Notes under the pieces: generated by a model | Told to the model about the DNA's origin: nothing | Databases searched by the model: none | The model's input: the letters and a program-made list of their open reading frames with translations, nothing else | Translations under genes and position numbers: made by a program | Origin: Pollutimonas harenae | GTDB lineage: Bacteria; Pseudomonadota; Gammaproteobacteria; Burkholderiales; Burkholderiaceae_B | Assembly: GCF_004153685.1 (NCBI RefSeq) | Contig: NZ_SDQD01000003.1 | Location: 310,001-374,000, forward strand | Direction of reading: 5' to 3' | DNA: 64,000 bases | Shown here: positions 37,681 through 47,895 of the stretch, piece by piece | Position numbering within the stretch: the first letter of the stretch is position 1 | How the letters are laid out: each line of letters starts with the position of its first letter

Positions 37681-37818
37681 TGAAACTCGCCTTTTTTATT
37701 AAAATGAGGGCACTGCGCAGGCGAAAGTGTACGGTTACGCCGCCCTTAACTGCAACATAATTCATATACTCTTAGGTCTTTGCACCTCATCAACCTGCGC
37801 CCAGCGCAGTTTTCCAAC

Positions 37819-38454
37819 ATGCATACAACACAATTCTGGCTGATACGGCACGGCGAAACCCAGTGGAACGCTGAAAGACGCCTGCAAGGCAGCCTCGATA
37901 TTCCTCTGAACAGCATAGGTGCCGGGCAGGCCGATCGACTGGGCCAGTACCTGCGATCACCTCTGTTCGACACACGTATCGACACCGTCATCAGCAGCGA
38001 CCTTTGCAGGGCCTACGATACCGCTGTTGCAGCGGCGGGACACTTCGAACTGCCTATCGAGCGCAATCCACTACTGCGCGAACGCTGCTACGGGGTATAC
38101 GAAGGGCAAGACTGGGCTAGCCTGGAAAGCTTGCGCACCCTTGATTTTCGCAATCCGGAACAACTTGTGGAGCAAGGAGAAACCCTGCCCGTTTTTGCGC
38201 AACGCATCGTCAATGCATTCGAAGACCTGGCTCGGCGCTACCGCGGCCACAATGTCATGGTGTTTTCACACGGCGGCGTCATCGACATAGCCTGGCGCAA
38301 AGCCAATGACATCGCGCTCGATGCCCCACGCCACGCCCCCATCCTTAATGCGAGCATCAACCAGTTCTCCATTAGCAACGATGGACACTGGAACACCCTT
38401 GCCTGGGGACGAACCGAGCATCTGGAAGATACCGCCCTGGATGACGTACTTTAA
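37819..38454 (+). CDS. Histidine phosphatase family protein (phosphoglycerate mutase-like)
   Basis: A 211-residue enzyme. The ATG at 37819 gives MHTTQFWLIRHGETQWN; a TTG-started extension of 13 codons is open but not needed. The RHGET motif holds the phosphorylated His; the second active-site region is FSHGGVIDIAWRKA and the acid residue is in LLRERCYGVYEGQDW. It may be a cofactor-independent-looking GpmB-type, CobC-type or broad phosphatase; true glycolytic mutase activity is not shown. Its stop overlaps the convergent SDR stop by about three bases. Confidence 0.88.
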   Translation: MHTTQFWLIRHGETQWNAERRLQGSLDIPLNSIGAGQADRLGQYLRSPLFDTRIDTVISSDLCRAYDTAVAAAGHFELPIERNPLLRERCYGVYEGQDWASLESLRTLDFRNPEQLVEQGETLPVFAQRIVNAFEDLARRYRGHNVMVFSHGGVIDIAWRKANDIALDAPRHAPILNASINQFSISNDGHWNTLAWGRTEHLEDTALDDVL

Positions 38455-39212
38455 CTCTGCCTGGGCTTGCGCTCACGCCGTACTGCAAAATAGTCGTACA
38501 AGCGGTCGGGCACCAGGCGTAGCAATCTTGCCACCCAGCCCATCTGCCACGGAATCACGGTATACGACACCCCTCGCGTGATGGCCTGTTTTGCCTTAAC
38601 GGCAAACTGCTCGACAGGCATCAAGAACGGCATTTTGTACGGATTGTTGGCCGTCATCGGAGTTTGAATAAACCCTGGCGCGATCGTCACCACTTTGACG
38701 CCAGTCTGGCTCAGCTCCACACGCAGGCTTTCACAGTAAGCGCGTACAGCCGCCTTGGATGCACTATAGGCACCTGCCCCTGGCAGGCCGCGTACTGCTG
38801 CAACGCTGGCCACGCCAACCAGCCGCCCTTGCCCACGCAATTTCATGGCCGCAATAAAGGGCTCGAAAGTCGCGACCGTGGCAGTCAGATTGGTGGCGAT
38901 AACGGCTTCGAAAACCCGATAATCGTCGAGCTCTTCGGTCAGCGTCCCCACACTGATTCCGGCACTGGCAATGACGACGTCAACAGGCCCGCCGGCCAGA
39001 AAATCGGCAGCGGCGGCATGCAATGCGGGACGATCGCGTACATCGGCCGAATAAACGACATGGCCGTCACCCGGCAGGGCAGCGGCCATATCGCGTAAAG
39101 CCTGTGTACGTCGACCCAGCAGTCCCAGCTGTGCGCCCTGCTGCGCGTAAGACAAGGCCAGCGCGGCACCTATGCCGCTGCTGGCCCCGGTAATGAATAC
39201 GCGCAATGCCAA
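38451..39212 (-). CDS. SDR family NAD(P)-dependent oxidoreductase
   Basis: A 253-residue short-chain dehydrogenase. The dinucleotide motif is ITGASSGIGAALA, the catalytic Ser/Tyr/Lys are seen in GVASVAAVRGLPGAGAYSASKAAVRA, and the core structure motif is VIASAGIS (an NAG variant with Ser). The C-terminus has the basic, Trp/Leu-rich ending of membrane-associated SDRs (WQMGWVARLLRLVPDRLYDYFAVRRERK). The start is TTG at 39212, with AAAGG seven bases upstream. The gene lies 10 bp after carB on the same strand and could be cotranscribed. Substrate unknown. Confidence 0.88.
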   Translation of the reverse strand: MALRVFITGASSGIGAALALSYAQQGAQLGLLGRRTQALRDMAAALPGDGHVVYSADVRDRPALHAAAADFLAGGPVDVVIASAGISVGTLTEELDDYRVFEAVIATNLTATVATFEPFIAAMKLRGQGRLVGVASVAAVRGLPGAGAYSASKAAVRAYCESLRVELSQTGVKVVTIAPGFIQTPMTANNPYKMPFLMPVEQFAVKAKQAITRGVSYTVIPWQMGWVARLLRLVPDRLYDYFAVRRERKPRQS

Positions 39213-39222
39213 GACACAGCCT

Positions 39223-42200
39223 TTATTGCTGTGGCAAGGAGGCGTGCAGGTCTTGCAAGGAATAAACCTTCAGGCCGCTACCTTGACGCAGATACTGCAG
39301 CCCTTCGACTGCAGCGCGCGCGCCAGCGATTGTGGTGAAGAAGGTCACACGCGCGGCCAGGGAGTTGGTTCTTATGGTGCGCGAGTCGGCAATGGCGTTG
39401 CGCCGCTCTTCGACCGTGTTGATGACCATGGCGATTTCGCCGTTCTTGATCATGTCCACGATATGAGGACGACCCTCTGTGACCTTGTTGACCACCTGGA
39501 CTTGCAAGCCAGCTTCTGCGATAGCTGCAGCGGTCCCACGTGTTGCCACAATCTTGTAGCCTAGATCGCTCAGGCCGCGGGCCACTTCGACTGCCTTGGG
39601 TTTGTCTTGCCCACGTACGCTGATGAATACCGTGCCGGACTCTGGCAACCATGCACTGGCAGCCAGTTGCGACTTCACGAAGGCTTCACCGAAGCTTTCG
39701 CCCACACCCATGACTTCGCCGGTGGATTTCATTTCGGGTCCGAGTATGGTGTCTACTCCGGGGAACTTCACGAAAGGAAAGACCGCTTCCTTGACCGAGT
39801 AGTAATCGGGCACCACTTCTTTGTGCACGCCCTGCTCTGCCAGTGTTTTACCAGCCATGGCACGAGCGGCAATTTTGGCCAACTGCAGGCCGGTTGCCTT
39901 GGACACGTAGGGCACGGTACGGGAGGCTCGCGGATTGACTTCCAGCACATAGACGTCGCCATCCTGAATGGCAAACTGTACGTTCATCAAACCTTTTACA
40001 TTCAGTGCCCGCGCCATGAGCGCTGTCTGGCGCTTGATTTCGGCAATGACCTCTTGTGACAGCGAATAAGGCGGAAGGCTGCAGGCCGAGTCGCCGGAGT
40101 GGACGCCTGCCTGCTCAATGTGTTCCATGACGCCGCCGATAAACACCACCTCGCCGTCGGCAATACAGTCCACATCGACTTCAGTTGCGTTGTTCAGAAA
40201 GTGATCGAGCAACACGGGGGAGTCATTACTGACCTTGACGGCCTCACGCATATAGCGTTCCAGGTCTTGCTGCTCGTGCACGATTTCCATGGCGCGGCCG
40301 CCCAGCACATAGCTGGGACGCACCACCAGGGGATAGCCGATTTCGGCAGCGTGCGCCAGGGCTTCGCCTTCGGTGCGGGCAGTGCGGTTGGGAGGCTGGC
40401 GCAAGCCCAGTTTGTTGAGCAGCTTCTGGAAGCGTTCGCGATCTTCGGCCACATCGATGGACTCGGGGCTGGTGCCGATAATGGGTACCCCATTAGCTTC
40501 AAGGGCACGAGCCAATTTCAAAGGTGTCTGGCCGCCATACTGAACAATCATGCCGACCGGATTCTCTTTGTATACGATTTCGAGCACGTCTTCGAGCGTC
40601 AAGGGTTCGAAGTACAGGCGATCAGACGTATCGTAGTCGGTAGAAACCGTTTCGGGATTGCAGTTGACCATGATGGTTTCATAGTCATCATCGCGCAGGG
40701 CCAATGCGGCATGCACGCAGCAATAATCAAACTCGATGCCCTGACCGATGCGGTTGGGACCGCCGCCAAGCACAATGATTTTCTTGCGGTCGGTAGGCGC
40801 GGCTTCGCACTCGTCTTCGTATGTGGAATACATGTAGGCGGTGCGGGTGGGGAATTCGGCTGCGCAAGTATCGACACGTTTGTACACCGGGCGCACGCCC
40901 AGTTGATGACGCAATTTGCGAACTTCGCTTTCAGAGCTGTCGAGCAGGAAAGCCAGGCGGCGATCAGAAAAGCCACGGCGCTTGAGTTGCCATACCGTGT
41001 CGTAATCGAGATCGGCCAGCGTCTTTTGCTCGAGGGCCAATTCGATGTCGACAATTTCCTTGATTTGAGCCAGAAACCAGGGGTCGATGCTGGTCAGCCC
41101 ATGGACTTCTTCTAGGCTGAAGCCCTGAGCAAAAGCGTCGCCCACGTACCAGATGCGCTCGGGACCCGGCTCGCCCAATTCGATCTGCAGCTTTTCGCGG
41201 TCGGTGGTCTTTTGGTTGAGCCCATCAACACCCACCTCCAGGCCCCGCAGGGCTTTCTGGAAAGACTCCTGGAAAGTGCGGCCTATGGCCATGACTTCGC
41301 CGACCGACTTCATTTGCGTCGTCAGGCGGGAATCGGCCTGAGGGAATTTTTCAAAGGCGAAACGCGGCACCTTGGTGACCACGTAGTCGATGGCCGGCTC
41401 GAAGGATGCAGGCGTGGCGCCGCCTGTGATTTCGTTCTTGAGTTCGTCGAGCGTATAGCCCACTGCCAAACGTGCTGCTACCTTGGCAATAGGGAAGCCG
41501 GTTGCCTTGGACGCCAGTGCCGACGAACGCGATACGCGCGGGTTCATCTCGATGACGATCATGCGGCCATTTTCGGGATTAACGGCAAACTGTACGTTGG
41601 AACCGCCCGTATCGACGCCGATTTCACGCAATACCGCGATCGATGCATTGCGCATGATCTGGTATTCCTTGTCGGTAAGCGTTTGGGCCGGTGCAACGGT
41701 AATCGAGTCGCCCGTGTGCACGCCCATGGGATCCAGATTCTCGATGGAGCACACAATAATGCAGTTATCGGCGCTATCGCGCACGACTTCCATTTCGAAT
41801 TCTTTCCAGCCCAACAATGATTCTTCGATGAGCAATTCGTTGGTTGGCGAGGCCTCCAGGCCGCGCCGGCAAATGCTTTCGAACTCTTCGCTGTTATAGG
41901 CAATGCCGCCGCCCGAGCCACCCATGGTGAAGCTGGGGCGTATGACCACCGGAAATCCAGCGGTGCCGGCCTCTTCGCCGATACGGCGCTGCACTTCCCA
42001 GGCTTCGTCCATAGAGTGGGCAACGCCCGACTTGGCCGATTCGAGGCCGATGTCATTCATGGCTTGCTTGAACTTCTGGCGGTCTTCGGCCTTTTCGATG
42101 GCGTGTTCGTTGGCACCGATAAGTTCGACGCCATACTTTTCCAGGACACCGTTATGTACGAGGTCGAGCGCGCAATTCAGCGCCGTCTGGCCGCCCATGG

Positions 42201-42465
42201 TGGGCAGCAAGGCATCGGGCTTTTCGCGCTCGATGATTTTTTCGACTGCCTGCCAGGTAATGGGCTCGATGTAGGTGACGTCGGCCGTTTCCGGGTCGGT
42301 CATGATGGTAGCGGGATTGCTGTTGACCAGTATGGTGCGGAAGCCATCGGCCTTGAGGGCCTTGCAGGCCTGAGCCCCCGAGTAGTCGAACTCGCATGCC
42401 TGCCCGATGATGATCGGACCCGCACCAATGATGAGGATGCTTTTAATATCTGAACGCTTTGGCAT
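39223..42465 (-). CDS. carB: Carbamoyl-phosphate synthase large subunit
   Basis: A 1080-residue protein that makes carbamoyl phosphate for arginine and pyrimidines from bicarbonate, ammonia and two ATP. It has two ATP-grasp halves: the first starting [23 protein letters not shown], the second with [20 protein letters not shown] near residue 557, and the C-terminal MGS-like allosteric domain ([22 protein letters not shown]). [10 protein letters not shown] and [11 protein letters not shown] are the nucleotide loops. The length is normal. It follows carA by nine bp. Confidence 0.97.
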   Translation of the reverse strand: MPKRSDIKSILIIGAGPIIIGQACEFDYSGAQACKALKADGFRTILVNSNPATIMTDPETADVTYIEPITWQAVEKIIEREKPDALLPTMGGQTALNCALDLVHNGVLEKYGVELIGANEHAIEKAEDRQKFKQAMNDIGLESAKSGVAHSMDEAWEVQRRIGEEAGTAGFPVVIRPSFTMGGSGGGIAYNSEEFESICRRGLEASPTNELLIEESLLGWKEFEMEVVRDSADNCIIVCSIENLDPMGVHTGDSITVAPAQTLTDKEYQIMRNASIAVLREIGVDTGGSNVQFAVNPENGRMIVIEMNPRVSRSSALASKATGFPIAKVAARLAVGYTLDELKNEITGGATPASFEPAIDYVVTKVPRFAFEKFPQADSRLTTQMKSVGEVMAIGRTFQESFQKALRGLEVGVDGLNQKTTDREKLQIELGEPGPERIWYVGDAFAQGFSLEEVHGLTSIDPWFLAQIKEIVDIELALEQKTLADLDYDTVWQLKRRGFSDRRLAFLLDSSESEVRKLRHQLGVRPVYKRVDTCAAEFPTRTAYMYSTYEDECEAAPTDRKKIIVLGGGPNRIGQGIEFDYCCVHAALALRDDDYETIMVNCNPETVSTDYDTSDRLYFEPLTLEDVLEIVYKENPVGMIVQYGGQTPLKLARALEANGVPIIGTSPESIDVAEDRERFQKLLNKLGLRQPPNRTARTEGEALAHAAEIGYPLVVRPSYVLGGRAMEIVHEQQDLERYMREAVKVSNDSPVLLDHFLNNATEVDVDCIADGEVVFIGGVMEHIEQAGVHSGDSACSLPPYSLSQEVIAEIKRQTALMARALNVKGLMNVQFAIQDGDVYVLEVNPRASRTVPYVSKATGLQLAKIAARAMAGKTLAEQGVHKEVVPDYYSVKEAVFPFVKFPGVDTILGPEMKSTGEVMGVGESFGEAFVKSQLAASAWLPESGTVFISVRGQDKPKAVEVARGLSDLGYKIVATRGTAAAIAEAGLQVQVVNKVTEGRPHIVDMIKNGEIAMVINTVEERRNAIADSRTIRTNSLAARVTFFTTIAGARAAVEGLQYLRQGSGLKVYSLQDLHASLPQQ

Positions 42466-42474
42466 ATTGCTGAA

Positions 42475-43629
42475 TTATTTTTGTTCAGCCATCAGGCTGA
42501 TGAATTTGTCGAAGAGCACCACGATGTCATGTGGGCCGGGGCTGGCTTCCGGGTGCCCCTGGAAGCAGAAAGCCGGGGTGTCGGTCAGCTCGAAGCCCTG
42601 CAGGGTACCGTCAAACAAAGACACGTGCGTCATGCGGGCGTTGGCCGGCAGACTGTCTTTATCGACATTGAAACCATGGTTCTGGCTGGTGATGAAAACA
42701 CGCCCTGTATCGAGGTCTTGTACCGGGTGATTGGCCCCATGATGCCCCGCTTTCATTTTGACGGTTTTGGCGCCCAGGCCCAGGCCCAGGATTTGTTGCC
42801 CCAGACAGATGCCGAACAGCGGTATTTTTTGCTCCAGTGCCACCTTGCAAGTGGCAATGGCGTAGTCGCAAGGTTCAGGATCGCCAGGTCCATTGGACAG
42901 GAAAATTCCGTCGGGCTTGAGATCCAGGACGTCCTGGACTGGCGTCTGGGCCGGCACCAGGGTAATGCGGCAGCCGCGATCTGCCAAAAGACGCAGAATA
43001 TTCGTTTTAATGCCGTAGTCGTAAGCCACTACGTGATAGGTGGCATCGGTAGATTGATTAAAACCCTTCCCCAATTGCCAGGTGCCTTCACGCCAGTTGT
43101 CGGCCGTCTTGGTAGATACCGTTACGGCCAAGTCTTGCCCCGACATGCCAGGAAAGCCTTTGGCCAGCTGCACGGCGCGGTCGGCGTCGTCACCCACCAG
43201 GATGCAGGCGCCCTGGGCCCCGCCATCACGCAATATACGTGTAAGTTTGCGCGTGTCGACACCTGAGATGGCCACTATGCCCTCGGCCTTGAGGTAATCG
43301 GGTAGCGATTGCGTAGCGCGAAAATTGGACACGCGTAAAGAACAGTCGCGCACCACCAGCCCGGCCGCATGCACACGATTGGACTCGACGTCTTCTTCGT
43401 TGACACCCGTGTTGCCGATATGTGGATACGTTAAAGTAACGATCTGACCGCTGTAGCTGGGATCGGTCAGGATTTCCTGGTAGCCGGTCATGGCTGTGTT
43501 GAATACGATTTCGGCGACGCAATATCCATCGGCGCCGATAGAGACACCCTTGAAGATGGTACCGTCTGCCAAGGCAAGAATTGCTGAGGGAGCCAGATTT
43601 GGCTCCTTGGAAAAGAGTGACGGCAGCAC
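42475..43629 (-). CDS. carA: Carbamoyl-phosphate synthase small subunit
   Basis: A 384-residue glutaminase subunit that feeds ammonia to CarB. The N-terminal CPSase domain reads [13 protein letters not shown] and [17 protein letters not shown]. The class I amidotransferase has the nucleophile Cys in GICLGQQ near residue 275, with the His/Glu pair in [11 protein letters not shown]. The Gln after CLG is unusual: most enzymes have His there. The start is GTG at 43629. A -10 element lies about 40 bp upstream, in the gap to the divergent transaldolase gene. Confidence 0.96.
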   Translation of the reverse strand: MLPSLFSKEPNLAPSAILALADGTIFKGVSIGADGYCVAEIVFNTAMTGYQEILTDPSYSGQIVTLTYPHIGNTGVNEEDVESNRVHAAGLVVRDCSLRVSNFRATQSLPDYLKAEGIVAISGVDTRKLTRILRDGGAQGACILVGDDADRAVQLAKGFPGMSGQDLAVTVSTKTADNWREGTWQLGKGFNQSTDATYHVVAYDYGIKTNILRLLADRGCRITLVPAQTPVQDVLDLKPDGIFLSNGPGDPEPCDYAIATCKVALEQKIPLFGICLGQQILGLGLGAKTVKMKAGHHGANHPVQDLDTGRVFITSQNHGFNVDKDSLPANARMTHVSLFDGTLQGFELTDTPAFCFQGHPEASPGPHDIVVLFDKFISLMAEQK

Positions 43630-43668
43630 TGTAAACCCCGGTTGTAAAGTCGATAATTAAACCTTCTA

Positions 43669-43674
43669 ATTATA
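43669..43674 (-). promoter_or_regulatory. -10 element of the carAB promoter
   Basis: TATAAT is read on the minus strand, 40 bp before the carA GTG. The -35 region 17 bp further is poor (ATCGGT), so activation or an extended promoter is possible. No ArgR or PurR site is obvious by eye. Confidence 0.4.
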
Positions 43675-43736
43675 CATTGAGAACTTTGAGCACCGATGAA
43701 ACGTCTGTGCATTAATTAAAGATGGTGCAAATACTT

Positions 43737-44696
43737 ATGTCCAAGCAGCTTGATTCACTTCGTCAATTTACTACCGTTGTGGCCGATACCGGCGACTTCG
43801 ACACCATGCGCAAGTATCGCCCCACCGACGCAACCACCAATCCGTCGCTGATCCTGAAGGCGGTACAACAGAAAGAAAACCAGCATCTGCTTGAAAAAAT
43901 CATACATGACCACAGCAATGCATCGGGCAGTGAGCTGGTCGACCATTTGCTGGTTGCTTTCGGTAGCGAAATTCTCAGTATTATTCCGGGCAGAGTCTCT
44001 ACCGAGGTCGACGCCCGCCTGTCATTCGACACTCAGGCCAGCATAGAGCGCGCCCGCCAGCTTATCGATTTATACCAGCGTAGCGGCGTTGCCCGTGAGC
44101 GCGTCCTGATCAAGCTGGCCTCGACCTGGGAAGGCATACAGGCAGCCAAGGTCCTCCAGGCCGAGGGCATACGCTGCAACATGACCTTGCTGTTCTGCCT
44201 GCCGCAGGCATTGGCCTGCGCCCAAGCCAAAGTCCAGCTGATATCCCCTTTCGTCGGCCGCATCTACGATTGGTATAAAAAATCTGCCGGTGCACAGTGG
44301 GACGAAGCTGCAAATGCTGGTGCGGCCGACCCTGGCGTGCAGTCGGTCAAGAGCATTTACGACTACTACAAAGCCTACGACATCCCCACCGAGATCATGG
44401 GTGCAAGCTTCCGCAATATAGGGCAAATCAGGGCTCTGGCCGGCTGCGACCTGCTGACCATCAGCCCCGACCTGCTGAACCAGCTATCAGAAAGCACCGA
44501 GTCGCTGGAGCGCCAGCTGGCACCCGAGCACGCCAAGCAAAATGCGCCTGAATGGCTGGCCAGCAATGAAGTCAGCTTCAGGACGGAACTGAACCAGGAT
44601 GCCATGGCCACCGAAAAACTGGCTGAGGGCATACGCGTGTTTGTGGCCGATGGCATCAAGCTTGATACCTTGATTGCCCAGGCGCGCAACAAATAA
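43737..44696 (+). CDS. tal: Transaldolase
   Basis: A 319-residue TalB-type enzyme of the pentose phosphate pathway that moves a three-carbon unit between sugar phosphates. The ATG at 43737 gives [22 protein letters not shown], the normal TalB start. The Schiff-base Lys is in [12 protein letters not shown] near residue 126. [14 protein letters not shown] and [13 protein letters not shown] are the phosphate-binding stretches. It is divergent from carAB and stands alone. Confidence 0.96.
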   Translation: MSKQLDSLRQFTTVVADTGDFDTMRKYRPTDATTNPSLILKAVQQKENQHLLEKIIHDHSNASGSELVDHLLVAFGSEILSIIPGRVSTEVDARLSFDTQASIERARQLIDLYQRSGVARERVLIKLASTWEGIQAAKVLQAEGIRCNMTLLFCLPQALACAQAKVQLISPFVGRIYDWYKKSAGAQWDEAANAGAADPGVQSVKSIYDYYKAYDIPTEIMGASFRNIGQIRALAGCDLLTISPDLLNQLSESTESLERQLAPEHAKQNAPEWLASNEVSFRTELNQDAMATEKLAEGIRVFVADGIKLDTLIAQARNK

Positions 44697-44744
44697 CCCA
44701 GGCATGTCTTACGAAAATCACCAAGACAGCCCGGGCAACAACAT

Positions 44745-45884
44745 ATGCCTTCGCTAAAGATCAGCCAACAACAAGCCCGCCGCATCTGGCTGCACGCCCA
44801 AAGGCTGGACAGCACCGCTCCCTTCGGGGACGGTGCCACAGCCACTCCGGCGGCGATCCAGCATCTTGGCTATGTACAGATCGATACCATCAACGTCATC
44901 GAGCGTTGCCATCACCATATTCTGTGGACACGAATCCCCGCATACCAGCGTGACCACCTGCGCCAGGCGCAAACCACCGACAAAACGGTCTTCGAATACT
45001 GGACTCACGCCTTATCGTACATACCCACCAGTGACTTGACGTTTTTTATCGGTGACATGAGACAGCAACGCAAAACGCCCAGAAGCTGGTTCAAGGATGT
45101 GACCGAAAAAGATCTTCGCAAAATCATCGGCCGCATTCGCGAACACGGCGCCTTATCCATTCGAGACATCGATGACGACACGCTGGTGGAAAAAGATCAT
45201 GCCTGGGCCAGCCGCAAGCCATCGAAACGTATCTTGCAATGGGCGTTTTACATAGGAAAACTGACCGTCAGCGAACGGTCGGGCATGCTGAAGACCTACG
45301 AGTTAATGGACCGGCACTTCCAGTGGGAAACCCCGCCTCGGAAAGCCAGCGATAAACAGGTCATTGATTACCTGCTCGACAGGGCATTGCGGTCACAGGG
45401 GCTCGTCAGCCTGGACTCCATTTGCCATTTGAACCCCAAACAAAAACCTTTGGTTCACAAGGCTATCGAAACCCGGATGCGACGTGGGGAATTGCTGTCG
45501 GTAACGCTGGCCGATGCCGGCAAGGTCGAGCACTGGACAACCCCTGAAACCCTGGCCAGCGCCCCCGCCGAGACAGAAGGCGTTCATATTCTTTCTCCGT
45601 TTGATCCGCTCATTATTCAACGTAAACGGCTTAAACTATTCTTCGATTACGACCATCTGTTTGAAGCTTATGTACCCAAGGAAAAGCGCGTTTTTGGCTA
45701 CCTGGGGCTGCCGGTGCTCGTGGATGGTGAAATCGTGAGTGTTCTTGATCTTAAGGCTGACCGCAAGAATGGCCATCTGGTGCTGCAAAAATGGAGCAAA
45801 CTGGGTAAAACCGGCCAATCTGCGCATAAGCGGATGATCGAGGAAAAACTGCATTTATTCGAGCAATTTCAATTCGCCTCGTAA
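44745..45884 (+). CDS. ycaQ: YcaQ-like winged-helix DNA glycosylase
   Basis: A 379-residue protein of the HTH_42 / YcaQ family. The N-terminal motif QQARRIWLHAQRLD, the GYVQIDTINVIERCHHHILWTR stretch and the three winged-helix blocks are present. E. coli YcaQ unhooks interstrand DNA crosslinks; AlkX/AlkZ relatives also protect against alkylators made by other bacteria. The conserved QΦQ-like catalytic motif region is VQIDT, where relatives read QIQxD-type sequences. An SOS box lies just downstream, in front of the radical SAM gene, but the SOS site cannot act on ycaQ itself. Confidence 0.82.
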   Translation: MPSLKISQQQARRIWLHAQRLDSTAPFGDGATATPAAIQHLGYVQIDTINVIERCHHHILWTRIPAYQRDHLRQAQTTDKTVFEYWTHALSYIPTSDLTFFIGDMRQQRKTPRSWFKDVTEKDLRKIIGRIREHGALSIRDIDDDTLVEKDHAWASRKPSKRILQWAFYIGKLTVSERSGMLKTYELMDRHFQWETPPRKASDKQVIDYLLDRALRSQGLVSLDSICHLNPKQKPLVHKAIETRMRRGELLSVTLADAGKVEHWTTPETLASAPAETEGVHILSPFDPLIIQRKRLKLFFDYDHLFEAYVPKEKRVFGYLGLPVLVDGEIVSVLDLKADRKNGHLVLQKWSKLGKTGQSAHKRMIEEKLHLFEQFQFAS

Positions 45885-45895
45885 GCCACCCTGCT

Positions 45896-45921
45896 ATATA
45901 CTGTATATCAATACAGTATAT
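45896..45921. promoter_or_regulatory. LexA (SOS) box upstream of the radical SAM gene
   Basis: The core CTGTATATCAATACAG at 45901-45916 matches the CTGT-N8-ACAG consensus of E. coli-type LexA exactly. The symmetry extends to 11-bp arms, ATATACTGTAT and ATACAGTATAT, around four bases. It ends 15 bp before the ATG, so bound LexA would block the promoter. Confidence 0.85.
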
Positions 45922-45935
45922 CGTGAATTTGCGCC

Positions 45936-47018
45936 ATGCAACACTCTCCCATCAAAGGCCGAGGCAGTATCTCGAACAGAACCTCACGGTTCGAGCAATT
46001 GCAACGCGTCGCATTCGATGACGAATGGGGTGCCAGTGACCAAGACAATTGCGCGCCGCGGCCGGTTACCATCGTAAGCAACGAAACCGCAAAATCCATC
46101 ATTTCCCATAATGATTCGCCCGATGTGCCTTTCGATCAGTCCATCAACCCATACCGCGGGTGCGAACACGGGTGCATCTACTGCTACGCACGGCCTACCC
46201 ATGCCTATCTGAATCATTCACCGGGTCTTGATTTTGAAACCAGGCTCTATGCCAAGCACAATGCCGCCGAGCTTTTGCGCAAGGCCTTGTCCCAGGCGTC
46301 GTATTTGCCTAAATTAATCGCCCTGGGCGCGAACACCGATCCTTACCAACCCATAGAAAGACGGCTACGCATCACTTCGTCCATACTGACGGTGCTGAAC
46401 GAGTTCAATCACCCCGTCGCCATCACGACCAAGTCAGCATCCATTACGCACGACATCGACCTGCTGGCGCAAATGGCCAGCAAAAAACTGGTCCGGGTGT
46501 ATATGTCGATAGGCTCTCTTGATGGCGAGATCGCAAGAACACTGGAGCCACGTGCCAGCGCTCCTGGCGCGCGACTCAATGCATTACGCAAACTCGCAGC
46601 GGCCGGCATCCCCACAGGCGTCATCGTCGCCCCTGTTATTCCCGCCCTCACCGACCACGACATAGAAAAAATCCTGTTCAGTGCGCAAGAAGCCGGTGCA
46701 CAATACGCCGCCTACGTCCTGCTGCGGCTACCGCTTGAAATAAGCGAGCTGTTCCGCGAGTGGCTGGCTGCGCACCACCCGCTAAAAGAGGCGCACGTCA
46801 TGAATCTGCTCAAGCAAATGCGCGGTGGCAAAACCTACGACTCAGACTTCAGGACACGCATGAAAGGCAGCGGCATTTTTGCCGACCTGATCCGGCAACG
46901 CTTTCGGAAGGCATGCGCAAAGGCCGGACTCAATCCCGAGCGCCGAGCGCATTTTGCGTTGAACACCGCCGATTTTTGCCGTCCCACCCAGGCAGGCAAG
47001 CAGGGAGAGCTATTCTAA
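45936..47018 (+). CDS. PA0069-family radical SAM protein, probably SOS-induced
   Basis: A 360-residue enzyme. The [4Fe-4S] motif is YRGCEHGCIYCYARPTH, giving CxxxCxxC at about residues 76-83, with the family's RGCEHGC signature. KLIALGANTDPYQPIERR and VYMSIGSLDGEIARTLEPRAS fit the SplB/PA0069-like group, the branch that includes spore photoproduct lyase. The function of the PA0069 family is not established. The LexA-type box directly before the gene points to a DNA-damage role. It lies 51 bp after ycaQ. Confidence 0.87.
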   Translation: MQHSPIKGRGSISNRTSRFEQLQRVAFDDEWGASDQDNCAPRPVTIVSNETAKSIISHNDSPDVPFDQSINPYRGCEHGCIYCYARPTHAYLNHSPGLDFETRLYAKHNAAELLRKALSQASYLPKLIALGANTDPYQPIERRLRITSSILTVLNEFNHPVAITTKSASITHDIDLLAQMASKKLVRVYMSIGSLDGEIARTLEPRASAPGARLNALRKLAAAGIPTGVIVAPVIPALTDHDIEKILFSAQEAGAQYAAYVLLRLPLEISELFREWLAAHHPLKEAHVMNLLKQMRGGKTYDSDFRTRMKGSGIFADLIRQRFRKACAKAGLNPERRAHFALNTADFCRPTQAGKQGELF

Positions 47019-47065
47019 AAAGCAAGTGCAACCAACACATTGTGCGATTGATTTTGAGAATGGGA

Positions 47066-47857
47066 TTACAACTTTTCGGTTTCGCCCGCCTTGGGCTTCC
47101 AGGACAGCAGACGCTCTTCGACCACAGTTACCAGCCCATCCAGCAGCAAGGCAAACACCGTCAGGACGACAATACCCGCAAAGACAGTATTTACATCAAG
47201 CGTACCCTCGGCCTGCAAAATAAGATACCCCACGCCGCTGGCCGAACCCAGGTATTCACCCACGACCGCCCCCACAAAAGCCAGGCCCACCGAGGTGTGC
47301 AAGCTGGAAAACACCCAGCTGGTTGCCGATGGAATATACACATGACGCAGAAGCTGCTTGCGGTTTGCCCCCAACATGCGGGCATTATCAAGCAAGGTAG
47401 AGCTGACCTCACGCACACCCTGATATACATTGAAGAACACAATAAAAAACACTAGGGTCACGGCCAGGGCCACCTTGGACCATATGCCCAGGCCGAACCA
47501 CATGCCAAATATAGGCGCCAGAATGACGCGCGGCATGGAGTTGGCTGCCGTGATGTAGGGGTCGAGTAAGGCGCTGGCACCCCGCGAGAGACCCAGCCAC
47601 AGGCCAAATGCCAGCCCCGAGACCGTACCGATTACAAAGGCCAGCACTGTTTCAGTCAGGGTAATGCCCAGATGCCGATAAATATCGGCATTGGTCACAA
47701 ACCAGGCCCAAATGACCTGAGCCACTTCAACCGGCTGACCAAAGAAGAATGCAAAATTTCTGTCGCGCGACAAATAATGCCAGGCGACCAGCACAATCAC
47801 CAGCAGCAAAATCTGCCAGAAACGCATGGTGAAGGAGTTGGATTGGTGTTTCGACAT
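47066..47857 (-). CDS. ABC transporter permease (SsuC/TauC-like)
   Basis: A 263-residue inner-membrane protein with six helices. The loop VSSTLLDNARMLGANRKQLLRHVYIPSA matches the EAA motif of nitrate/sulfonate/taurine-type permeases, and LAFVGAVVGEYLGSASGVGYLI is typical of SsuC/TauC/ThiX. It is the last gene of a three-gene operon, after the ATPase, with 38 bp between. The substrate could be a sulfonate, a pyrimidine such as HMP, or an aromatic acid. Confidence 0.9.
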   Translation of the reverse strand: MSKHQSNSFTMRFWQILLLVIVLVAWHYLSRDRNFAFFFGQPVEVAQVIWAWFVTNADIYRHLGITLTETVLAFVIGTVSGLAFGLWLGLSRGASALLDPYITAANSMPRVILAPIFGMWFGLGIWSKVALAVTLVFFIVFFNVYQGVREVSSTLLDNARMLGANRKQLLRHVYIPSATSWVFSSLHTSVGLAFVGAVVGEYLGSASGVGYLILQAEGTLDVNTVFAGIVVLTVFALLLDGLVTVVEERLLSWKPKAGETEKL

Positions 47858-47895
47858 CTAAGGGCCTATTAGCACTATTAAAGAAGATCGCGGCT

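Noticed and set aside
37681-37780. Possible attenuator hairpin upstream of the uracil permease
   Set aside because: AGGGC and GCCCT can pair, but the loop is long and mismatched and the T run is weak.
40099-41115. A 338-codon open frame on the plus strand
   Set aside because: It is antisense to carB, a well-supported gene.
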